A stretch of 64,000 bases of DNA from Actinomycetes bacterium (GTDB lineage Bacteria > Actinomycetota > Actinomycetes > Mycobacteriales > Mycobacteriaceae). Location: the NCBI GenBank assembly GCA_023461275.1, contig JAEYMI010000028.1:1-64000 (forward strand), read 5' to 3'. The position numbers and the translations under genes were made by a program. Under the pieces are notes generated by a model, which did not search any database, had not been told where the DNA came from, and saw nothing but the letters and a program-made list of their open reading frames with translations. Within the stretch, counting starts at the first letter, position 1. Each line of letters begins with the position of its first letter. Shown here piece after piece: positions 36,546 to 47,759 of the stretch.

Positions 36546-37225
36546 CGCTTCACCGCCAGTCGTTTCGCGAGGTAGCCGAAGAGGAATCCCTCGGCGAGGG
36601 TGATGATCATGAATCCGACGGCGATGATCACGAACACCGCGACGATCTGATCGGAGAACGTCTCGATCTCCTCCTTCATCAGCAGCGACGCCTCGGCGAC
36701 GCCGATGACCGAGGCGATGGTGGTGTTCTTGGTCAACGCGATCAGCACACTGCCCATCGGGCCGATGACGGTCCGGATGGCCTGGGGGAGAACGATGATG
36801 CCGAACACCTGGGTGAAGGTGAGTCCGAGTGAGCGGGCGGCCTCGGCCTGACCGAGTGGCACCGTGTTGAAGCCGGACCGCAATGTCTCGCACACGAAGG
36901 TCGAGGTGTAGAGGATGAAACCGAGAACGGCGAGCCAGAAGTTGTTGTTCTCGATGAAGTTCTCGTTGTCGGGCGCCAGGGCCAGTCCGAGGTTCTGATA
37001 GAGACCGACCGAGCAGAAGATGATGATCAGGGTCAGCGGTGTGTTGCGGACGATGTTGACGTAGGTGGTGGCGAAGCCGCGCATCACCGGCACCGGCGAC
37101 ACCCGCATGCCGGCCAGCATCGTGCCCCAGATCAGGGACCCGATCGCCGAGAAGAAGGTGAGTTTGATGGTCACCCAAAACGCCGGCCACAACTGCGGGC
37201 CCATACTTGCCCAGAGTTCGCTCAT
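36542..37225 (-). CDS. gluC: Glutamate-type ABC transporter permease GluC
   Basis: 227-residue permease partner of GluD. The ATPase-docking loop reads [26 protein letters not shown]; five helices follow the usual polar amino-acid permease layout, beginning [22 protein letters not shown]. It starts 46 nt after gluB; that gap contains a near-palindrome (CATG-TCGTCGACGA-GCATG, 37253-37271) that may damp readthrough, giving more binding protein than permease. Confidence 0.92.
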   Translation of the reverse strand: MSELWASMGPQLWPAFWVTIKLTFFSAIGSLIWGTMLAGMRVSPVPVMRGFATTYVNIVRNTPLTLIIIFCSVGLYQNLGLALAPDNENFIENNNFWLAVLGFILYTSTFVCETLRSGFNTVPLGQAEAARSLGLTFTQVFGIIVLPQAIRTVIGPMGSVLIALTKNTTIASVIGVAEASLLMKEEIETFSDQIVAVFVIIAVGFMIITLAEGFLFGYLAKRLAVKR

Positions 37226-37271
37226 CTAGCAGCTCTTTCGTCTCGGTCGGGTCATGTCGTCGACGAGCATG

Positions 37272-38318
37272 TCAGCTCAGTCCGGGCGGGCACGGCGTCG
37301 ACTTCGAGTCGAGGAAGCCGAGGTCTCCCGGGTTGGGCGTGAACTTGTAGGTGGAGTCCGGCGCGTCGGCACGCGCGATCATCGAATCGACCATCTGGTT
37401 GCCGATGGCGTCGCGTAGTGCTGTCTCCCAGGGGGATTGGCCATTCTGGCCGGGTACCAACATCGCCTTGAGCGCGTTGTTGACCTGCACCACCGACTCC
37501 GGATAGTTCTTCGGCATACCGATGCCGTAGTACTCGGTGGAGAACGGCGCGCCCGCCTTCTTCAAGGCGTCCTTGACGCAGGCGTCCTTGGGATAGGTCA
37601 TGCTGACCAGCTTGAACTCGCCCGGGAAGAAGTTGGCGTAGCCGGCGAGGATGACCTCGTCGGTGGTCATCGCGTCGACCTTCCCGCGGCGCAGCGCCTC
37701 GACGCAGGAGGAGTACGAATCATATTCCTGCAGCTGAACATTCGGCAGCTGCGCCTTGACGTTCTGGGCCGGCGTGGAGCCGGTCACCGAGCACAGTTTC
37801 TTGCCTTTGCTGAGGTCGGTGAGCGAGGTGATCGAGTCGTCGTCCTCGCGGACCAGCAGTCCCTGGTAGTTGATCAGGTACGGCCCGGCGAAGTCGACCT
37901 TCTTCGCCCGGGCGGCGGTGATGGAGTAGGTCGCCGCGATCATGTCGACCTCGCCGTTGTTGATCAGGGTCTCGCGCTGCGCGGATGGCGTTTCGCGCCA
38001 GGTGATCTCCGGATGCGGCACCTTGAGCTCGTCGGCGATGTGATTGACGACGAACGTCGAGACCGAGGGATCGAAGCCGGTCACCGTCTTGTTCGGATTG
38101 CGAATCCCCAGCCCGGGCTGGTCGAACTTGGTGCCCAGGATGACTTTTCCGTTGCGGATCGAGTCGACGAGATTGCGCGGTTCGGTGCTCCCACAGGCCG
38201 ACAGCGTCGTCGCCAGGAGCAGCGCGGCCAGTACCGCGACAACCGGCGCGAGGAGCCCGCCGGTGCGCCGGCGACCCGAATGTCGGCGGGGTCTGCTGGT
38301 ATGCGGTTCTCGACGCAT
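37272..38318 (-). CDS. gluB: Glutamate-binding lipoprotein GluB
   Basis: 348-residue substrate-binding lipoprotein. A long basic N-terminal region precedes the signal helix and lipobox LSAC with lipidated C42, so it is anchored outside the membrane. The mature part is a family-3 solute-binding protein: VILGTKFDQPGLGIR, VDMIAATYSITAARAKKVDFAGPYL and the Cys pair in SSCVEALRRGKVDAMTTDE. It starts 1 nt after gluA in the same operon. Exact amino acid bound is inferred as glutamate. Confidence 0.9.
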   Translation of the reverse strand: MRREPHTSRPRRHSGRRRTGGLLAPVVAVLAALLLATTLSACGSTEPRNLVDSIRNGKVILGTKFDQPGLGIRNPNKTVTGFDPSVSTFVVNHIADELKVPHPEITWRETPSAQRETLINNGEVDMIAATYSITAARAKKVDFAGPYLINYQGLLVREDDDSITSLTDLSKGKKLCSVTGSTPAQNVKAQLPNVQLQEYDSYSSCVEALRRGKVDAMTTDEVILAGYANFFPGEFKLVSMTYPKDACVKDALKKAGAPFSTEYYGIGMPKNYPESVVQVNNALKAMLVPGQNGQSPWETALRDAIGNQMVDSMIARADAPDSTYKFTPNPGDLGFLDSKSTPCPPGLS

Positions 38319-38319
38319 C

Positions 38320-39078
38320 TCAGTGGCCCAGGATCTTGCCGAGAAAGTCACGGGCGCGGTCGGATTGGGGATTGTCGAAGAAGCTGTCGGGGTCGGAGTC
38401 CTCGACGACCGCCCCGTCGGCCATGAAGATGACACGATCGGCCGCGCGGCGTGCAAAGCCCATCTCGTGGGTGACGACGATCATCGTCATGCCCTCCTTG
38501 GCGAGCGAGACCATGACGTCGAGGACCTCGTTGACCATCTCGGGGTCCAGCGCCGAGGTCGGCTCGTCGAACAGCATGACCTTCGGGCTCATCGCCAGCG
38601 AGCGGGCGATCGCGACGCGCTGCTGCTGTCCGCCGGACAGCTGCGCGGGATACTTGTCCTTCTGGCTGGCGATGCCGACGCGCTCAAGCAGTTCCAGGGC
38701 GCGCTTCTCGGCTTCTGCCTTGTTCTGCTTGCGCACCTTGATCGGTGCGAGCGTCACATTTTGCAGAATCGTCTTGTGTGCGAAGAGATTGAATGACTGG
38801 AATACCATCCCGACGTCGGCCCGCAGGCCCGCGAGGTCCTTGCCCTCGGCAGGCAGGAGCTGACCTTCGATGAGTATCTCGCCGCTGTCGATGGGCTCGA
38901 GTCGGTTGATGGTGCGGCACAGGGTGGACTTGCCCGACCCCGACGGTCCGAGGACGACGACCACCTGGCCGGCCGGCACCTCGAGATTGATGTCCTTGAG
39001 AACATGCAGAGCACCGAAGTGCTTCTGAACGCCATTTATGGCGATCATCGGTTGCGATCCGGTCATGGCAGTTGACAC
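38320..39078 (-). CDS. gluA: Glutamate-type ABC transporter ATPase GluA
   Basis: 252-residue ABC ATPase of the GlnQ type, driving the GluBCD importer. Walker [10 protein letters not shown], signature [16 protein letters not shown], Walker [14 protein letters not shown] and the switch His in [10 protein letters not shown] are all present. First gene of gluABCD. GTG 39078 is used; ATG 39066 is an alternative four codons in. Divergent from miaB. Confidence 0.95.
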   Translation of the reverse strand: MSTAMTGSQPMIAINGVQKHFGALHVLKDINLEVPAGQVVVVLGPSGSGKSTLCRTINRLEPIDSGEILIEGQLLPAEGKDLAGLRADVGMVFQSFNLFAHKTILQNVTLAPIKVRKQNKAEAEKRALELLERVGIASQKDKYPAQLSGGQQQRVAIARSLAMSPKVMLFDEPTSALDPEMVNEVLDVMVSLAKEGMTMIVVTHEMGFARRAADRVIFMADGAVVEDSDPDSFFDNPQSDRARDFLGKILGH

Positions 39079-39184
39079 TATCTCGCAAACCGCCCATTCG
39101 TCGCGATGTACGCATCGATCCGGTGTCGCTTTCGGTGGGTCACCACGCGGTACATGCGGACATCGGCGATTTGCATCGGCCCCG

Positions 39185-39190
39185 TACCCT
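39185..39190 (+). promoter_or_regulatory. -10 box for a leaderless miaB transcript
   Basis: TACCCT (TANNNT) lies 7 nt before GTG 39198. GGGAG (39191-39195) could alternatively serve ATG 39204. Confidence 0.45.
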
Positions 39191-39197
39191 GGGAGAA

Positions 39198-40742
39198 GTG
39201 AGTATGGAGTTGGTCGAGCACGAGATCTCCGGGACGGGATCGTCGCCGCGCTATCAGGTCCGCACCTACGGATGCCAGATGAACGTGCACGATTCCGAGC
39301 GGATCGCGGGTCTGCTGGAGGAGGCGGGATACGTCCGCGCCACCGACGACGACGAGCCGGACCTGGTGGTGTTCAACACCTGCGCCATCCGGGAGAACGC
39401 GGACAACAAGCTGTACGGCAACCTGTCGCACCTGGCGCCGGTGAAGGCGCAACGTCCCGGGATGCAGATCGCCGTCGGCGGATGCCTGGCGCAGAAGGAC
39501 AAGGACACCGTGCTGCGCAAGGCGCCGTGGGTGGATGTGGTGTTCGGCACCCACAACATCGGTTCGCTGCCCGCACTGCTGGACCGCGCTCGACACAACG
39601 AACGCGCCGAGGTGGAGATTCTCGACGCGCTGGACCGGTTCCCGTCGACGTTGCCCGCCAAGCGCGACTCCGCCTACTCCGGCTGGGTATCGGTCTCGGT
39701 GGGCTGTAACAACACCTGCACGTTCTGCATCGTGCCGTCGTTGCGCGGCAAAGAAGTCGATCGTCGGCCCGGTGACGTGCTGGCCGAGGTGTCTGCCCTC
39801 GTCGAGCAGGGTGTGCTCGAGGTGACGTTGCTCGGCCAGAACGTCAACGCCTACGGCATGTCCTTCGCCGACCCGGAATTGGGTCGCGATCGTGGCGCCT
39901 TCGCGGATCTGCTGCGTGCCTGCGGCGAGATCGACGGGCTGGAACGGGTCCGTTTCACCTCGCCGCATCCGGCGGAGTTCACCGACGACGTGATCGACGC
40001 GATGGCCACCACCGCCAATGTCTGCCCGCAGTTGCACATGCCGCTGCAGTCCGGGTCTGATCGGGTGCTGCGCGCGATGCGTCGCAGCTATCGCCGAACC
40101 AAATTCCTGGGCATCCTCGACAAGGTTCGCGACGTGATGCCGCATGCGGCGATCACCACCGACATCATCGTCGGATTCCCCGGGGAGACCGAAGAAGACT
40201 TCGCCGAGACACTCGAGGTCGTCGAGCAGGCGCGGTTCGCCAGCGCATTCACCTTCCAGTACTCGCCCCGTCCCGGTACCCCGGCCGCGACCATGCCCGA
40301 TCAGGTTGCGCCCGAGGTGGTCTCGGAGCGCTACCAGCGACTCATCGAGTTGCAGGAACGGATCTGCCTCAGCGAGAACAAAGCGCTTGTCGGCACCGGT
40401 GTGGAACTCCTCGTCGTCGCCGACGACGGGCGCAAGAGCGCGCGATCGGCCCGCATGACCGGCCGTTCACGCGATGGTCGCCTGGTCCATTTCATGCCCG
40501 GCGCACTCGACGGTGCGGTTCGTCCCGGTGACATCGTCACCACTGTCATCACCGATGCGGCCCCGCATCATCTGATCGCCGACGGTTCGGCGTCCTCGCA
40601 TCGACGGACCCGCGCCGGCGATGCCCACGAACAGCAACGGATGCCCACCACCGCGCCGGTCGGCGTGGGACTGGGGATGCCGACCATCGGTGCCCGGCCG
40701 GTCGAGGAGACCGAGGTCGGCTGTGCAGGAGGGTGCTCATGA
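39198..40742 (+). CDS. miaB: tRNA-2-methylthio-N6-isopentenyladenosine37 synthase
   Basis: Radical-SAM methylthiotransferase that adds a methylthio group to i6A37 of tRNAs. 514 residues. Auxiliary-cluster cysteines are C26 (TYGCQMN), C62 (NTCAIREN) and C96 (GGCLAQK); the radical-SAM cluster is C170, C174 and C177 ([13 protein letters not shown]). A TRAM domain is at about 390-455, followed by a low-complexity tail. It works on the product of MiaA, encoded 3 kb downstream. Start is GTG 39198 (leaderless) or ATG 39204 (two codons later). Confidence 0.96.
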   Translation: MSMELVEHEISGTGSSPRYQVRTYGCQMNVHDSERIAGLLEEAGYVRATDDDEPDLVVFNTCAIRENADNKLYGNLSHLAPVKAQRPGMQIAVGGCLAQKDKDTVLRKAPWVDVVFGTHNIGSLPALLDRARHNERAEVEILDALDRFPSTLPAKRDSAYSGWVSVSVGCNNTCTFCIVPSLRGKEVDRRPGDVLAEVSALVEQGVLEVTLLGQNVNAYGMSFADPELGRDRGAFADLLRACGEIDGLERVRFTSPHPAEFTDDVIDAMATTANVCPQLHMPLQSGSDRVLRAMRRSYRRTKFLGILDKVRDVMPHAAITTDIIVGFPGETEEDFAETLEVVEQARFASAFTFQYSPRPGTPAATMPDQVAPEVVSERYQRLIELQERICLSENKALVGTGVELLVVADDGRKSARSARMTGRSRDGRLVHFMPGALDGAVRPGDIVTTVITDAAPHHLIADGSASSHRRTRAGDAHEQQRMPTTAPVGVGLGMPTIGARPVEETEVGCAGGCS

Positions 40743-41407
40743 CCGCCGAACAACCAGACCCCGGTGACACGGGCCCGGCCGGCGAACCCAGATCTGCTCT
40801 GGGTCCCGGATCTGCCCGTGACGCAGCCGATTTCGCCGCCTACGAAGCGGACTTGCGCAAGGCCGAACGCAAAGTCGCCGGCGAGATCGATCCCGGCGCA
40901 CGAGCCGTCGTCGTGGCGGTCGGCGTACTGGTCGCGATGCTTTCGTTGGTGTTGCCCCACACCGGATCGGCGAGCGGGATCGACGTGCTCACCTTCTCGC
41001 ACGCGGCCGATACCGAGCGGGTGGCCATCACGTCGAAGGTGTTCGTCTACCTCGTCGCAGTGTTCGGCATCGGCTTCTCGGTCCTCGCGCTGCTGACCCG
41101 ACGGTGGGTCGTCGCGTGGATTGCCCTGTGCGGCAATGCAATCGCCTGCGTGGCCGGGTTGCTGGCGTGGTGGACCCGCAATACGCCGGGCGTCGGAGGC
41201 GTGGCACCGCCATCGGGAGTCGGCATCGGCCTGATCCTGGGATGGATCGCGGTCCTGGTGCTCACGTTCCACTGGGCCCGAGTGGTCTGGGCGCGCTCGA
41301 CGTATCACCTGGCATTGGAAGAGGAGCGTCGCAAGGAGGCCGCCCTCCGCGACGAACTCGCGCGCTCGCTGCAGCGCAAACCGGACGGCCCCGACAGTAC
41401 ATCCTGA
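40739..41407 (+). CDS. Conserved membrane protein (Rv2732c-like)
   Basis: 222-residue membrane protein: a charged N-terminal region, then four helices ([85 protein letters not shown]) and a Glu/Arg-rich C-terminal tail. Same place after miaB as M. tuberculosis Rv2732c, a conserved protein of unknown function. ATG 40739 overlaps the miaB stop (ATGA). Confidence 0.8.
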   Translation: MTAEQPDPGDTGPAGEPRSALGPGSARDAADFAAYEADLRKAERKVAGEIDPGARAVVVAVGVLVAMLSLVLPHTGSASGIDVLTFSHAADTERVAITSKVFVYLVAVFGIGFSVLALLTRRWVVAWIALCGNAIACVAGLLAWWTRNTPGVGGVAPPSGVGIGLILGWIAVLVLTFHWARVVWARSTYHLALEEERRKEAALRDELARSLQRKPDGPDSTS

Positions 41408-41436
41408 CGTCGGGCCGGTCGTCGAGCGGTGATCGG

Positions 41437-42846
41437 CTACCGGTCGGCGATGGCGTTGGCCGCGGCATCGGCCCATTCACGCCACTGGGTCGCCTGCTCG
41501 CGCAACTTGGCCGCGTCCTTGGCCTTGCCGCGTGCCTCGGCCTTGGTCGCCTGATCCTCCAACTGTTGTGCGCGATCAGCGAATTGGGCAGCGCGCGCCA
41601 GGGCTTCGGGGTCGGTGCGTTGCCATTGAGCATCCTCGGCGTCGCGAATCCGCTTCTCCAACGCCCGCGCTCGGCCCTCGAGTGACTGCATCTGCTCGCG
41701 CGGCACCTTGCCGATCTCCTCCCACTTGTCCCGGAAAGCGCGGAACGCCTTACGGGCACCGTCGAGGTCGGATTTCGGATTGATCGAGGCCTCGGCGGAG
41801 TCGAGCAGTTCGATCTTGGCGGCGGCATTCGCCGCGAACTCGCTATCGCGTTCGGACGTCGCTGCGTTGCGGGCGGCGAAGAAGACGTCCTGGGCGGCTT
41901 TGAACCGGTTCCACAGAGCGTCGTCGGTGTCGCGGGGGGCGCGTCCGGCGGCCTTCCATTCGACGAGAAGTTCCCGGAACTTCCCCGACGTCACACCCCA
42001 ATCGGTGGACGACGAGAGTTCCTCGGCCTGCGTGATCAGGTCCTCTTTCTTGGACTTGGCGCCGGCCCGTTCCCGATCGAGCTCGGCGAAGTGGGTGCCG
42101 CGGCGCCGATTGAAGGCGTCGCGTGCCTTGGCATACCGCTTCCAGAGCAGATCGTCGGTCTTCCGGTCGACGCCCTTGATGGTCTTCCACTCGTCGAGGA
42201 TGGTCCGTAGCCGGTCGCCGGAGGCCTTCCACTGGGTGGATTCGGCGCCGATCTCCTCGGCCTCGGCGGCGAGCTCCTCTTTTCGTGCGATCGCCGCGGC
42301 GCGGGCCTGCTCCTTCTCCGCGCGCAACGAGTCGGCGACGTCATCGGCGGCGCCGACGATCGCGGTCAGGCGGGCTTCGAGGGCGTCGACATCGCCGATC
42401 ACCGAGGCCGTCGGGAGAGAGTCGAGCAGTTGCTTGGCCGCAGCCTGCGACTTACGCGGATCGCCGGTACGGGCAGCGAGTCGTTCCTCGAGGATCTCGA
42501 CCTCGGTGGCCAGATCGTCGTACCGACGGGCGAAGTGCGCGAGTCCGTCGTCGGGGGTGCCGGCCTGCCACGAGCCGATCTCGCGTTCACCGGCAGAGCT
42601 CTTGAGCCACACCACGCCGTTCTCGTCGATCCGGCCGAACTTGTGCGGATCGCCCGACGGGGGGCCCGCGGGTGATGGCGTGGGCGGCGCGGCCGGACGA
42701 GGTGCGCCCGGGCGCGGGCCGGGGCGGGGTCCGGGCTTGGCGAGCATCGCCGGTGATGGTGGCGTCGGCGCAGGTGAGGGCGTCGTCGGCGCGGGAGTCG
42801 GTGGGGTCGGCGTCGAATCGCCAGTCGGAGTGGTCGAATCGGACAT
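41437..42846 (-). CDS. DUF349 repeat protein (Rv2731-like)
   Basis: 469-residue cytoplasmic protein. The first ~65 residues are Pro/Thr/Ala-rich and probably disordered. Then come repeated DUF349 helical units, each with a W-K-x-x-G/W motif: [52 protein letters not shown] and [14 protein letters not shown]. Function is unknown. It converges on the Rv2732c-like gene (29-nt gap). Confidence 0.85.
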   Translation of the reverse strand: MSDSTTPTGDSTPTPPTPAPTTPSPAPTPPSPAMLAKPGPRPGPRPGAPRPAAPPTPSPAGPPSGDPHKFGRIDENGVVWLKSSAGEREIGSWQAGTPDDGLAHFARRYDDLATEVEILEERLAARTGDPRKSQAAAKQLLDSLPTASVIGDVDALEARLTAIVGAADDVADSLRAEKEQARAAAIARKEELAAEAEEIGAESTQWKASGDRLRTILDEWKTIKGVDRKTDDLLWKRYAKARDAFNRRRGTHFAELDRERAGAKSKKEDLITQAEELSSSTDWGVTSGKFRELLVEWKAAGRAPRDTDDALWNRFKAAQDVFFAARNAATSERDSEFAANAAAKIELLDSAEASINPKSDLDGARKAFRAFRDKWEEIGKVPREQMQSLEGRARALEKRIRDAEDAQWQRTDPEALARAAQFADRAQQLEDQATKAEARGKAKDAAKLREQATQWREWADAAANAIADR

Positions 42847-43093
42847 GGCAGGGGCCTCCCGCTGGTGTGATGCCGCGCGTCACGGCTGCCGGTTGCTTGG
42901 TGGGCAGGCGGGATCCATGGACGTCACCCGTCGCCTGAAGACATTCAAGCAGGTCACGCGGTGATGTGTCTGCGGTGCGTCGACATTGGCAGCGATCGTG
43001 GCCACGACATCGGCACTATCGCGGCGCCGATATTGCTCTCGTGGGGCGTTGGCGGTGTCGATGGTGTGCGATGTCGTCGGCTAGCGTCGGGTT
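42847..43093. other. Intergenic region between divergent genes
   Basis: 247 bp between the DUF349 gene (minus) and the dioxygenase-like gene (plus). Apart from the TAGCGT box at 43082-43087 I see no gene, repeat or clear operator. Confidence 0.5.
43082..43087 (+). promoter_or_regulatory. -10 box for a leaderless transcript at 43094
   Basis: TAGCGT lies 6 nt before GTG 43094, which has no ribosome-binding site. Confidence 0.45.
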
Positions 43094-43879
43094 GTGCTTC
43101 AGACCGTGGTGTTCGTGCCGAGCGCACCGCTACTGGTGTCCGAGTTGGCGGGTCGGGACGCCAGCGATGCCGAACCCGTCCGTGCTGCCGCGCTGGCGGC
43201 CGTGCGTGCGGCGGCGGCCGACACCGACGCCTGGGTGGCGATCGGCGCGGGCGACACATCTGCGGCGACGAGCGGGGATCGCGTGGTCGGCGATTCATTC
43301 CGACGATTCGGCGTCGACGTACCGGTCACCCTGGACGCCAACGCATCCGGGGATCCAGGCCGGACTCCGGGCCAAGCCGGGTTGCCGCTGTCGATGCTCA
43401 TCGCGGCGTGGTTTCGTGGGCAGTCCGGCATCGAACGCATTCAGCCGTGCGTGGTGAACCCCGATGCGTCCCCAGACCGGTGCCGGGATGTCGGTGGTCG
43501 GCTGGCTGATTCGGTTGAGCAATCTGAGCTCCGGGTCGGCGTTCTCGTGGTGGCCGACGGGTCGATCTCGTTGTCGGCGAAGGCGCCCGGGGGAGGACTG
43601 CGGGAATCGGCGGTCGAACTGCAACGTCGCATCGACGCGGCCATCGCTTCGGCAGACGTCGACGCGCTGGCGTCGCTGTCGGTGCAGGAGTGCGCCGCCG
43701 AAGGCGTCGGCGGGCGCCCGGCATGGCAGGTGACTGCCGAGTTGTGTCGCGATCGCCAGTTCGCGGCCGCGGTGACCTACGCGGCGGCGCCATTCGGTGT
43801 CGGCTACACCGTCGCCACCTGGACGCCCAGCACCTCGACACCCACCACCTCGACACCCACGACCCGGACAACAGGATGA
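43094..43879 (+). CDS. Class III extradiol dioxygenase-like protein (Rv2728c-like)
   Basis: 261-residue protein that occupies the place of Rv2728c before miaA. It resembles the LigB/class III extradiol dioxygenase fold: [14 protein letters not shown] at the start, [20 protein letters not shown] in the middle and [15 protein letters not shown] near the end. Most iron-ligand positions of true dioxygenases are not obvious, so enzymatic activity is doubtful. The C-terminus has TSTPT repeats encoded by 15-bp units (43816-43860). Its stop overlaps the miaA ATG by 4 nt. Confidence 0.75.
   Translation: MLQTVVFVPSAPLLVSELAGRDASDAEPVRAAALAAVRAAAADTDAWVAIGAGDTSAATSGDRVVGDSFRRFGVDVPVTLDANASGDPGRTPGQAGLPLSMLIAAWFRGQSGIERIQPCVVNPDASPDRCRDVGGRLADSVEQSELRVGVLVVADGSISLSAKAPGGGLRESAVELQRRIDAAIASADVDALASLSVQECAAEGVGGRPAWQVTAELCRDRQFAAAVTYAAAPFGVGYTVATWTPSTSTPTTSTPTTRTTG
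43816..43860 (+). repeat. 15-bp tandem units at the end of the dioxygenase-like gene
   Basis: CACCTCGACACCCAC at 43831-43845 and 43846-43860 are identical; a diverged third copy (CACCTGGACGCCCAG) is at 43816-43830. They encode STPTT-type repeats. Confidence 0.85.
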
Positions 43880-44790
43880 CCGGGAATCCGGTACGACCGG
43901 TGGCGATCGTCGGTCCCACCGCGAGCGGCAAGTCCGATCTGGCGTTGGATCTGGCGCAGCGGCTCGACGGCGAGATCGTCAACATGGATGCGATGCAGCA
44001 GTACCGCGGCATGGACATCGGAACCGCGAAACTGCCCGTCGAGGACCGTCGCGGGATCACCCACCACCAGATCGACGTCCTCGATGTCACCGACGTCGCG
44101 ACCGTCGCCCGATATCAGCAGGCCGCCCGCGACGACGTCGAATCCCTCCTCGCGGCCGGAAGTGCACCGGTGCTGGTCGGCGGATCGATGATGTACATCC
44201 AAGGGCTGCTTGATGATTGGAACTTTCCGGCCACCGACCCGCAGGTCCGTGCGAAGTACGAGTCGCTGCTGGAGGAGATTGGGACGCTGGCCCTGCACGA
44301 CCGTCTCGCGCACGTGGATTCGGCTGCGGCGGCGTCGATCCTGGATACCGATGGACGTCGTATCGTCCGCGCGCTGGAAGTGGTGGAGTTGACCGGGCAA
44401 CCGTTTGCGGCGTCGGCCCCGACCATCGGTGAGCCGCGCTGGGGAACCAGGATCATCGCCCTCGACCGGGACACCACCGAACTCGACGACCGGATCGTCG
44501 CGCGCACCCGGCAGATGTTCGAACTCGGTCTGGTCGACGAGGTCGTCGCATTGTGTGAGAAGGGACTGCGTGACGGGCTGACGGCTTCCCGGGCGATCGG
44601 CTACGCACAGGTGCTCGCCGCGCTCGACGGCGAGTACGACCTCGACCACGCCGAGGAGCTGACGATGATCGGCACCCGACGCTACGTCCGTCGACAACGA
44701 TCATGGTTCCGGCGCGATCACCGCATCGCCTGGCTCGACGCCGCCGAGCCCGATCTGCTCGATTCGGCGCTGCGTATCCTGGAGCAATGA
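43876..44790 (+). CDS. miaA: tRNA dimethylallyltransferase
   Basis: Transfers a dimethylallyl group to A37 of UNN-decoding tRNAs, the substrate for MiaB. 304 residues. P-loop GPTASGKS at 13-20; [15 protein letters not shown] and [15 protein letters not shown] follow, and the C-terminal [12 protein letters not shown] and [16 protein letters not shown] blocks are family hallmarks. ATG 43876 overlaps the upstream stop, and its own stop overlaps dapF, giving a tightly coupled string. Confidence 0.96.
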   Translation: MTGNPVRPVAIVGPTASGKSDLALDLAQRLDGEIVNMDAMQQYRGMDIGTAKLPVEDRRGITHHQIDVLDVTDVATVARYQQAARDDVESLLAAGSAPVLVGGSMMYIQGLLDDWNFPATDPQVRAKYESLLEEIGTLALHDRLAHVDSAAAASILDTDGRRIVRALEVVELTGQPFAASAPTIGEPRWGTRIIALDRDTTELDDRIVARTRQMFELGLVDEVVALCEKGLRDGLTASRAIGYAQVLAALDGEYDLDHAEELTMIGTRRYVRRQRSWFRRDHRIAWLDAAEPDLLDSALRILEQ

Positions 44791-45695
44791 GTTCTCGATC
44801 GTCCTCGGCGCTGGACTGGCACTTCGTCAAGGGGCATGGCACCCAGAACGACTTCGTCATCCTCGCCGACCCGGCCGCCGAGCTCGACCTCGCCGACGAC
44901 GTGGTCGCCGCGATCTGCGATCGCCGTCGCGGAGTCGGAGCCGACGGACTGCTCCGGGTGGCCCGCTCGGCTGCGCTGGTCGAACGCGGTGTGCTGCCCG
45001 CTCTGCCCGCCGGCGTCGCGCCCGACGACTTCTTCATGGACTACCGCAATGCCGACGGCTCGATCGCCGAGATGTGTGGCAACGGCGTCCGCGTGTTCGC
45101 GCACTATCTTCGTGCCTCGGGCCTGGCCGACACCGACCACTTCACCGTCGGGTCCCGCGCGGGTGGGCGGCCGGTGACGGTGCATTCCTTCGACGATGTG
45201 ACCGCCGACGTGACCGTTGAGATGGGCCCGGCCCGCATCGACGGGCCGTCGACGGTGGCGATCGGGGAACGACGACTCGACGGAATCGCGGTCGACGTCG
45301 GCAATCCGCACCTGGCATGTGTCGTCGACGGTCTGGACGCCGAATCACTCGCTGCGGTGGATTTCGGGGCAGGCGTGCACCTGGACTCGGCTGTCTTTCC
45401 GCGTGGGGCGAACGTCGAGATCCTGACCCCGGCCGCCTCCGGAGCCGATGGGGTGCTGCACGCCGCGATGCGGGTCTTTGAGCGCGGCGTCGGCGAAACA
45501 CGAAGCTGTGGAACAGGTTTGGTGGCCGCCGGCGCGGCGATCGTGCATGGCCGGGGTGAGTCGGCCGGGACGTTGGCGATCACCGTGCCCGGTGGGCAGG
45601 TCACTGTCGGTATCGCCGACGGCGCCACCACGCTGCGTGGTCCGTCGATGCTCGTCGCCGACGGCCGGTTCCGGCCCGGGTGGACCGGTCGCTAG
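44787..45695 (+). CDS. dapF: Diaminopimelate epimerase
   Basis: Cofactor-independent epimerase converting LL- to meso-diaminopimelate for peptidoglycan and lysine. 302 residues. The two-base catalytic cysteines are C97 (AEMCGNGVR) and C241 ([10 protein letters not shown]). The N-terminal [14 protein letters not shown] is typical. ATG 44787 overlaps the miaA stop by 4 nt. With dapA and dapB this window holds three steps of the pathway. Confidence 0.97.
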   Translation: MSSRSSSALDWHFVKGHGTQNDFVILADPAAELDLADDVVAAICDRRRGVGADGLLRVARSAALVERGVLPALPAGVAPDDFFMDYRNADGSIAEMCGNGVRVFAHYLRASGLADTDHFTVGSRAGGRPVTVHSFDDVTADVTVEMGPARIDGPSTVAIGERRLDGIAVDVGNPHLACVVDGLDAESLAAVDFGAGVHLDSAVFPRGANVEILTPAASGADGVLHAAMRVFERGVGETRSCGTGLVAAGAAIVHGRGESAGTLAITVPGGQVTVGIADGATTLRGPSMLVADGRFRPGWTGR

Positions 45696-45766
45696 GCGTT
45701 GTTACGGCAGGTTGCTCCCGAAAACCAGATGACCTGGGGCCGTCGTCGTGCCACCATGGAAGACGT

Positions 45767-47281
45767 ATGACTGAACATGACCTGATGACCGATCTCGCCG
45801 ACTACGACGAGACCCCCATCCACGAACCGAATCCCACCGACGACCCGAATTCCACGGACGACGAGGGCCTCGCCCGTAGGGGCGTCACCACGCTCTCGCC
45901 GACGATCGGTGAACTCCAACTCTCCGACCGCGCCGCCCTGCAGCGTGTCGCCGGCCTGTCCACCGAACTCACCGACGTCACCGAGGTCGAGTATCGCCAG
46001 CTGCGCCTCGAACTCGTGGTGCTGGTCGGTGTTTGGACCGAGGGCACCGCCGCGCAGGCGCGGGCCAGCATGGTCGAACTCGCCGCCCTGGCCGAGACTG
46101 CGGGCTCGCAGGTACTCGACGCGCTCATCCAGCGTCGCAGCAAACCCGATTCGGCCACCTACATCGGCTCGGGCAAGGCCGAGGAACTGCGCGAAGTGGT
46201 TCTGGCCACCGGCGCCGACACCGTCATCTGCGACGGTGAACTGACTCCCGCGCAGCTGACCGCGCTGGAGCGGGTAATCAAGGTGAAGGTGATCGACCGC
46301 ACCGCGCTGATCCTCGACATCTTCGCCCAGCACGCCACCTCCCGGGAGGGCAAGGCGCAGGTCTCGCTGGCGCAGATGGAATACATGCTGCCGCGGCTGC
46401 GTGGTTGGGGTGAATCGATGTCGCGGCAGGCCGGTGGTCGTGCCGGCAGCAACGGCGGTGTGGGCCTGCGTGGTCCCGGTGAGACCAAGATCGAGACCGA
46501 CCGTCGGCGCATCCGTGAGCGGATGTCGAAGCTGCGTCGCGAGATCCGCGAGATGAAGAAGTCGCGCACCACCCGACGCCTGGCCCGCAACCGCAGCGCG
46601 GTGCCGCAGTTGACTGTCGCCGGTTACACCAACGCCGGCAAATCGAGCCTCGTCAACGCGATGACGGGTTCCGGTGTGCTGGTTCAGGATGCGCTGTTCG
46701 CGACCCTGGACCCGACGACCCGGCGGGCGGCCCTCGACGACGGCCGCGAGGTGGTCTTCACCGATACCGTCGGCTTCGTACGGCATCTGCCCACCCAGCT
46801 GGTGGAGGCGTTCCGCTCGACGCTGGAAGAAGTCGTCGACGCCGATCTGCTGCTCCATGTGGTCGACGGTGCCGACGAGTTCCCGCTCGAACAGATCTCC
46901 GCGGTACGTCGGGTGATCAACGAGGTCGTCGCCGACGAGGGCGTCTCAGCGCCGCCGGAACTGTTGGTGATCAACAAGATCGACGCCGTCGACGACACCC
47001 GACTGACCGAACTGCGTGCCGCGGTCGGCGCCGACGCGGTTTTCGTGTCGGCGCACACCGGCGAAGGTCTGCCCGAATTATTCGACCGCATCCGGGAATT
47101 CATCGGACGCGGCGACGTCGAGCTGACCATCGAGGTGCCTTACACGCGTGGCGATCTGGTCTCGCGCATCCATGCCGAGGGTGAGGTGTGCTCGGAGCAG
47201 CACGGTGCCGACGGCACGAGGATGCGGGTCCGGGTGCCCAAGGCGTTCGCCGGCGAGCTCGTGGACCTCGTAGTCACCTAG
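45767..47281 (+). CDS. hflX: Ribosome-associated GTPase HflX
   Basis: 504-residue GTPase that splits stalled or hibernating 70S ribosomes. The N-terminal HflX domain (about 100-280) includes ATYIGSGKAEEL and the Gly-rich region RQAGGRAGSNGGVGLRGPGETKIETDRR; the G domain has GYTNAGKS at 286-293, DTVGFVRHLP and NKID. An acidic ~70-residue N-terminal lead is present. ATG 45767 is used. Transcription probably ends at the strong hairpin 47385-47434. Confidence 0.95.
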   Translation: MTEHDLMTDLADYDETPIHEPNPTDDPNSTDDEGLARRGVTTLSPTIGELQLSDRAALQRVAGLSTELTDVTEVEYRQLRLELVVLVGVWTEGTAAQARASMVELAALAETAGSQVLDALIQRRSKPDSATYIGSGKAEELREVVLATGADTVICDGELTPAQLTALERVIKVKVIDRTALILDIFAQHATSREGKAQVSLAQMEYMLPRLRGWGESMSRQAGGRAGSNGGVGLRGPGETKIETDRRRIRERMSKLRREIREMKKSRTTRRLARNRSAVPQLTVAGYTNAGKSSLVNAMTGSGVLVQDALFATLDPTTRRAALDDGREVVFTDTVGFVRHLPTQLVEAFRSTLEEVVDADLLLHVVDGADEFPLEQISAVRRVINEVVADEGVSAPPELLVINKIDAVDDTRLTELRAAVGADAVFVSAHTGEGLPELFDRIREFIGRGDVELTIEVPYTRGDLVSRIHAEGEVCSEQHGADGTRMRVRVPKAFAGELVDLVVT

Positions 47282-47384
47282 GTTCTTCGCCGGTCGGGTA
47301 GGTGTGCCGGCGCCGAAATGCGTTGCGGCGGATCTCGATACGGTGCCTCGCTTCGCTGGCGTACCTACTCGATCAGCGCGGGTG

Positions 47385-47434
47385 CAACAGCAATCGACCG
47401 TGCCCTCGAATGGGGGCACGGTCGATTGCTGTTG
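47385..47434. terminator. Bidirectional terminator, 21-bp perfect stem
   Basis: Perfect 21-bp inverted repeat (47385-47405 with 47414-47434) and an 8-nt loop, between the convergent hflX and ptsH. No long T-tract, but the stem is very stable and serves either strand. Confidence 0.85.
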
Positions 47435-47451
47435 TTGCTGTGGTGCGTTTG

Positions 47452-47712
47452 CTACTCGGCGTCGAGGTCCTTCGCGACGAGGCCGGCGATCGCGTCGAGG
47501 GTGGCCTGATCCTCCGCGGTGACCACCACCTCGGTGCCCTTCTCGGCACCGAGGGTCATGATCATCAGCGCCGACCCGGCGTCGACGGGTTCGCCCCCGA
47601 CGACCGCGAGGGTCACTGGTGTGCCCGCGTCGGCAGCCGCCTCGGCGATGATCGTGGCCGGCCGTGCGTGCAGACCGACGGCAGAACCGACAGTGACTGT
47701 GGTGCTGGGCAT
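47452..47712 (-). CDS. ptsH: Phosphocarrier protein HPr
   Basis: 86-residue phosphocarrier of the PTS, passing phosphate from enzyme I to EIIA. Phosphorylatable H15 is in GLHARPA; the second site region is DAGSALMIM. Last gene of the fruR-fruK-fruA-ptsH run, 117 nt after fruA. Its partner enzyme I is divergent at 51974. Confidence 0.96.
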   Translation of the reverse strand: MPSTTVTVGSAVGLHARPATIIAEAAADAGTPVTLAVVGGEPVDAGSALMIMTLGAEKGTEVVVTAEDQATLDAIAGLVAKDLDAE

Positions 47713-47759
47713 CTGAGAACTCCTTCAGGGTGGTCGCCTATGGCCGCAATCCTAGGCCA

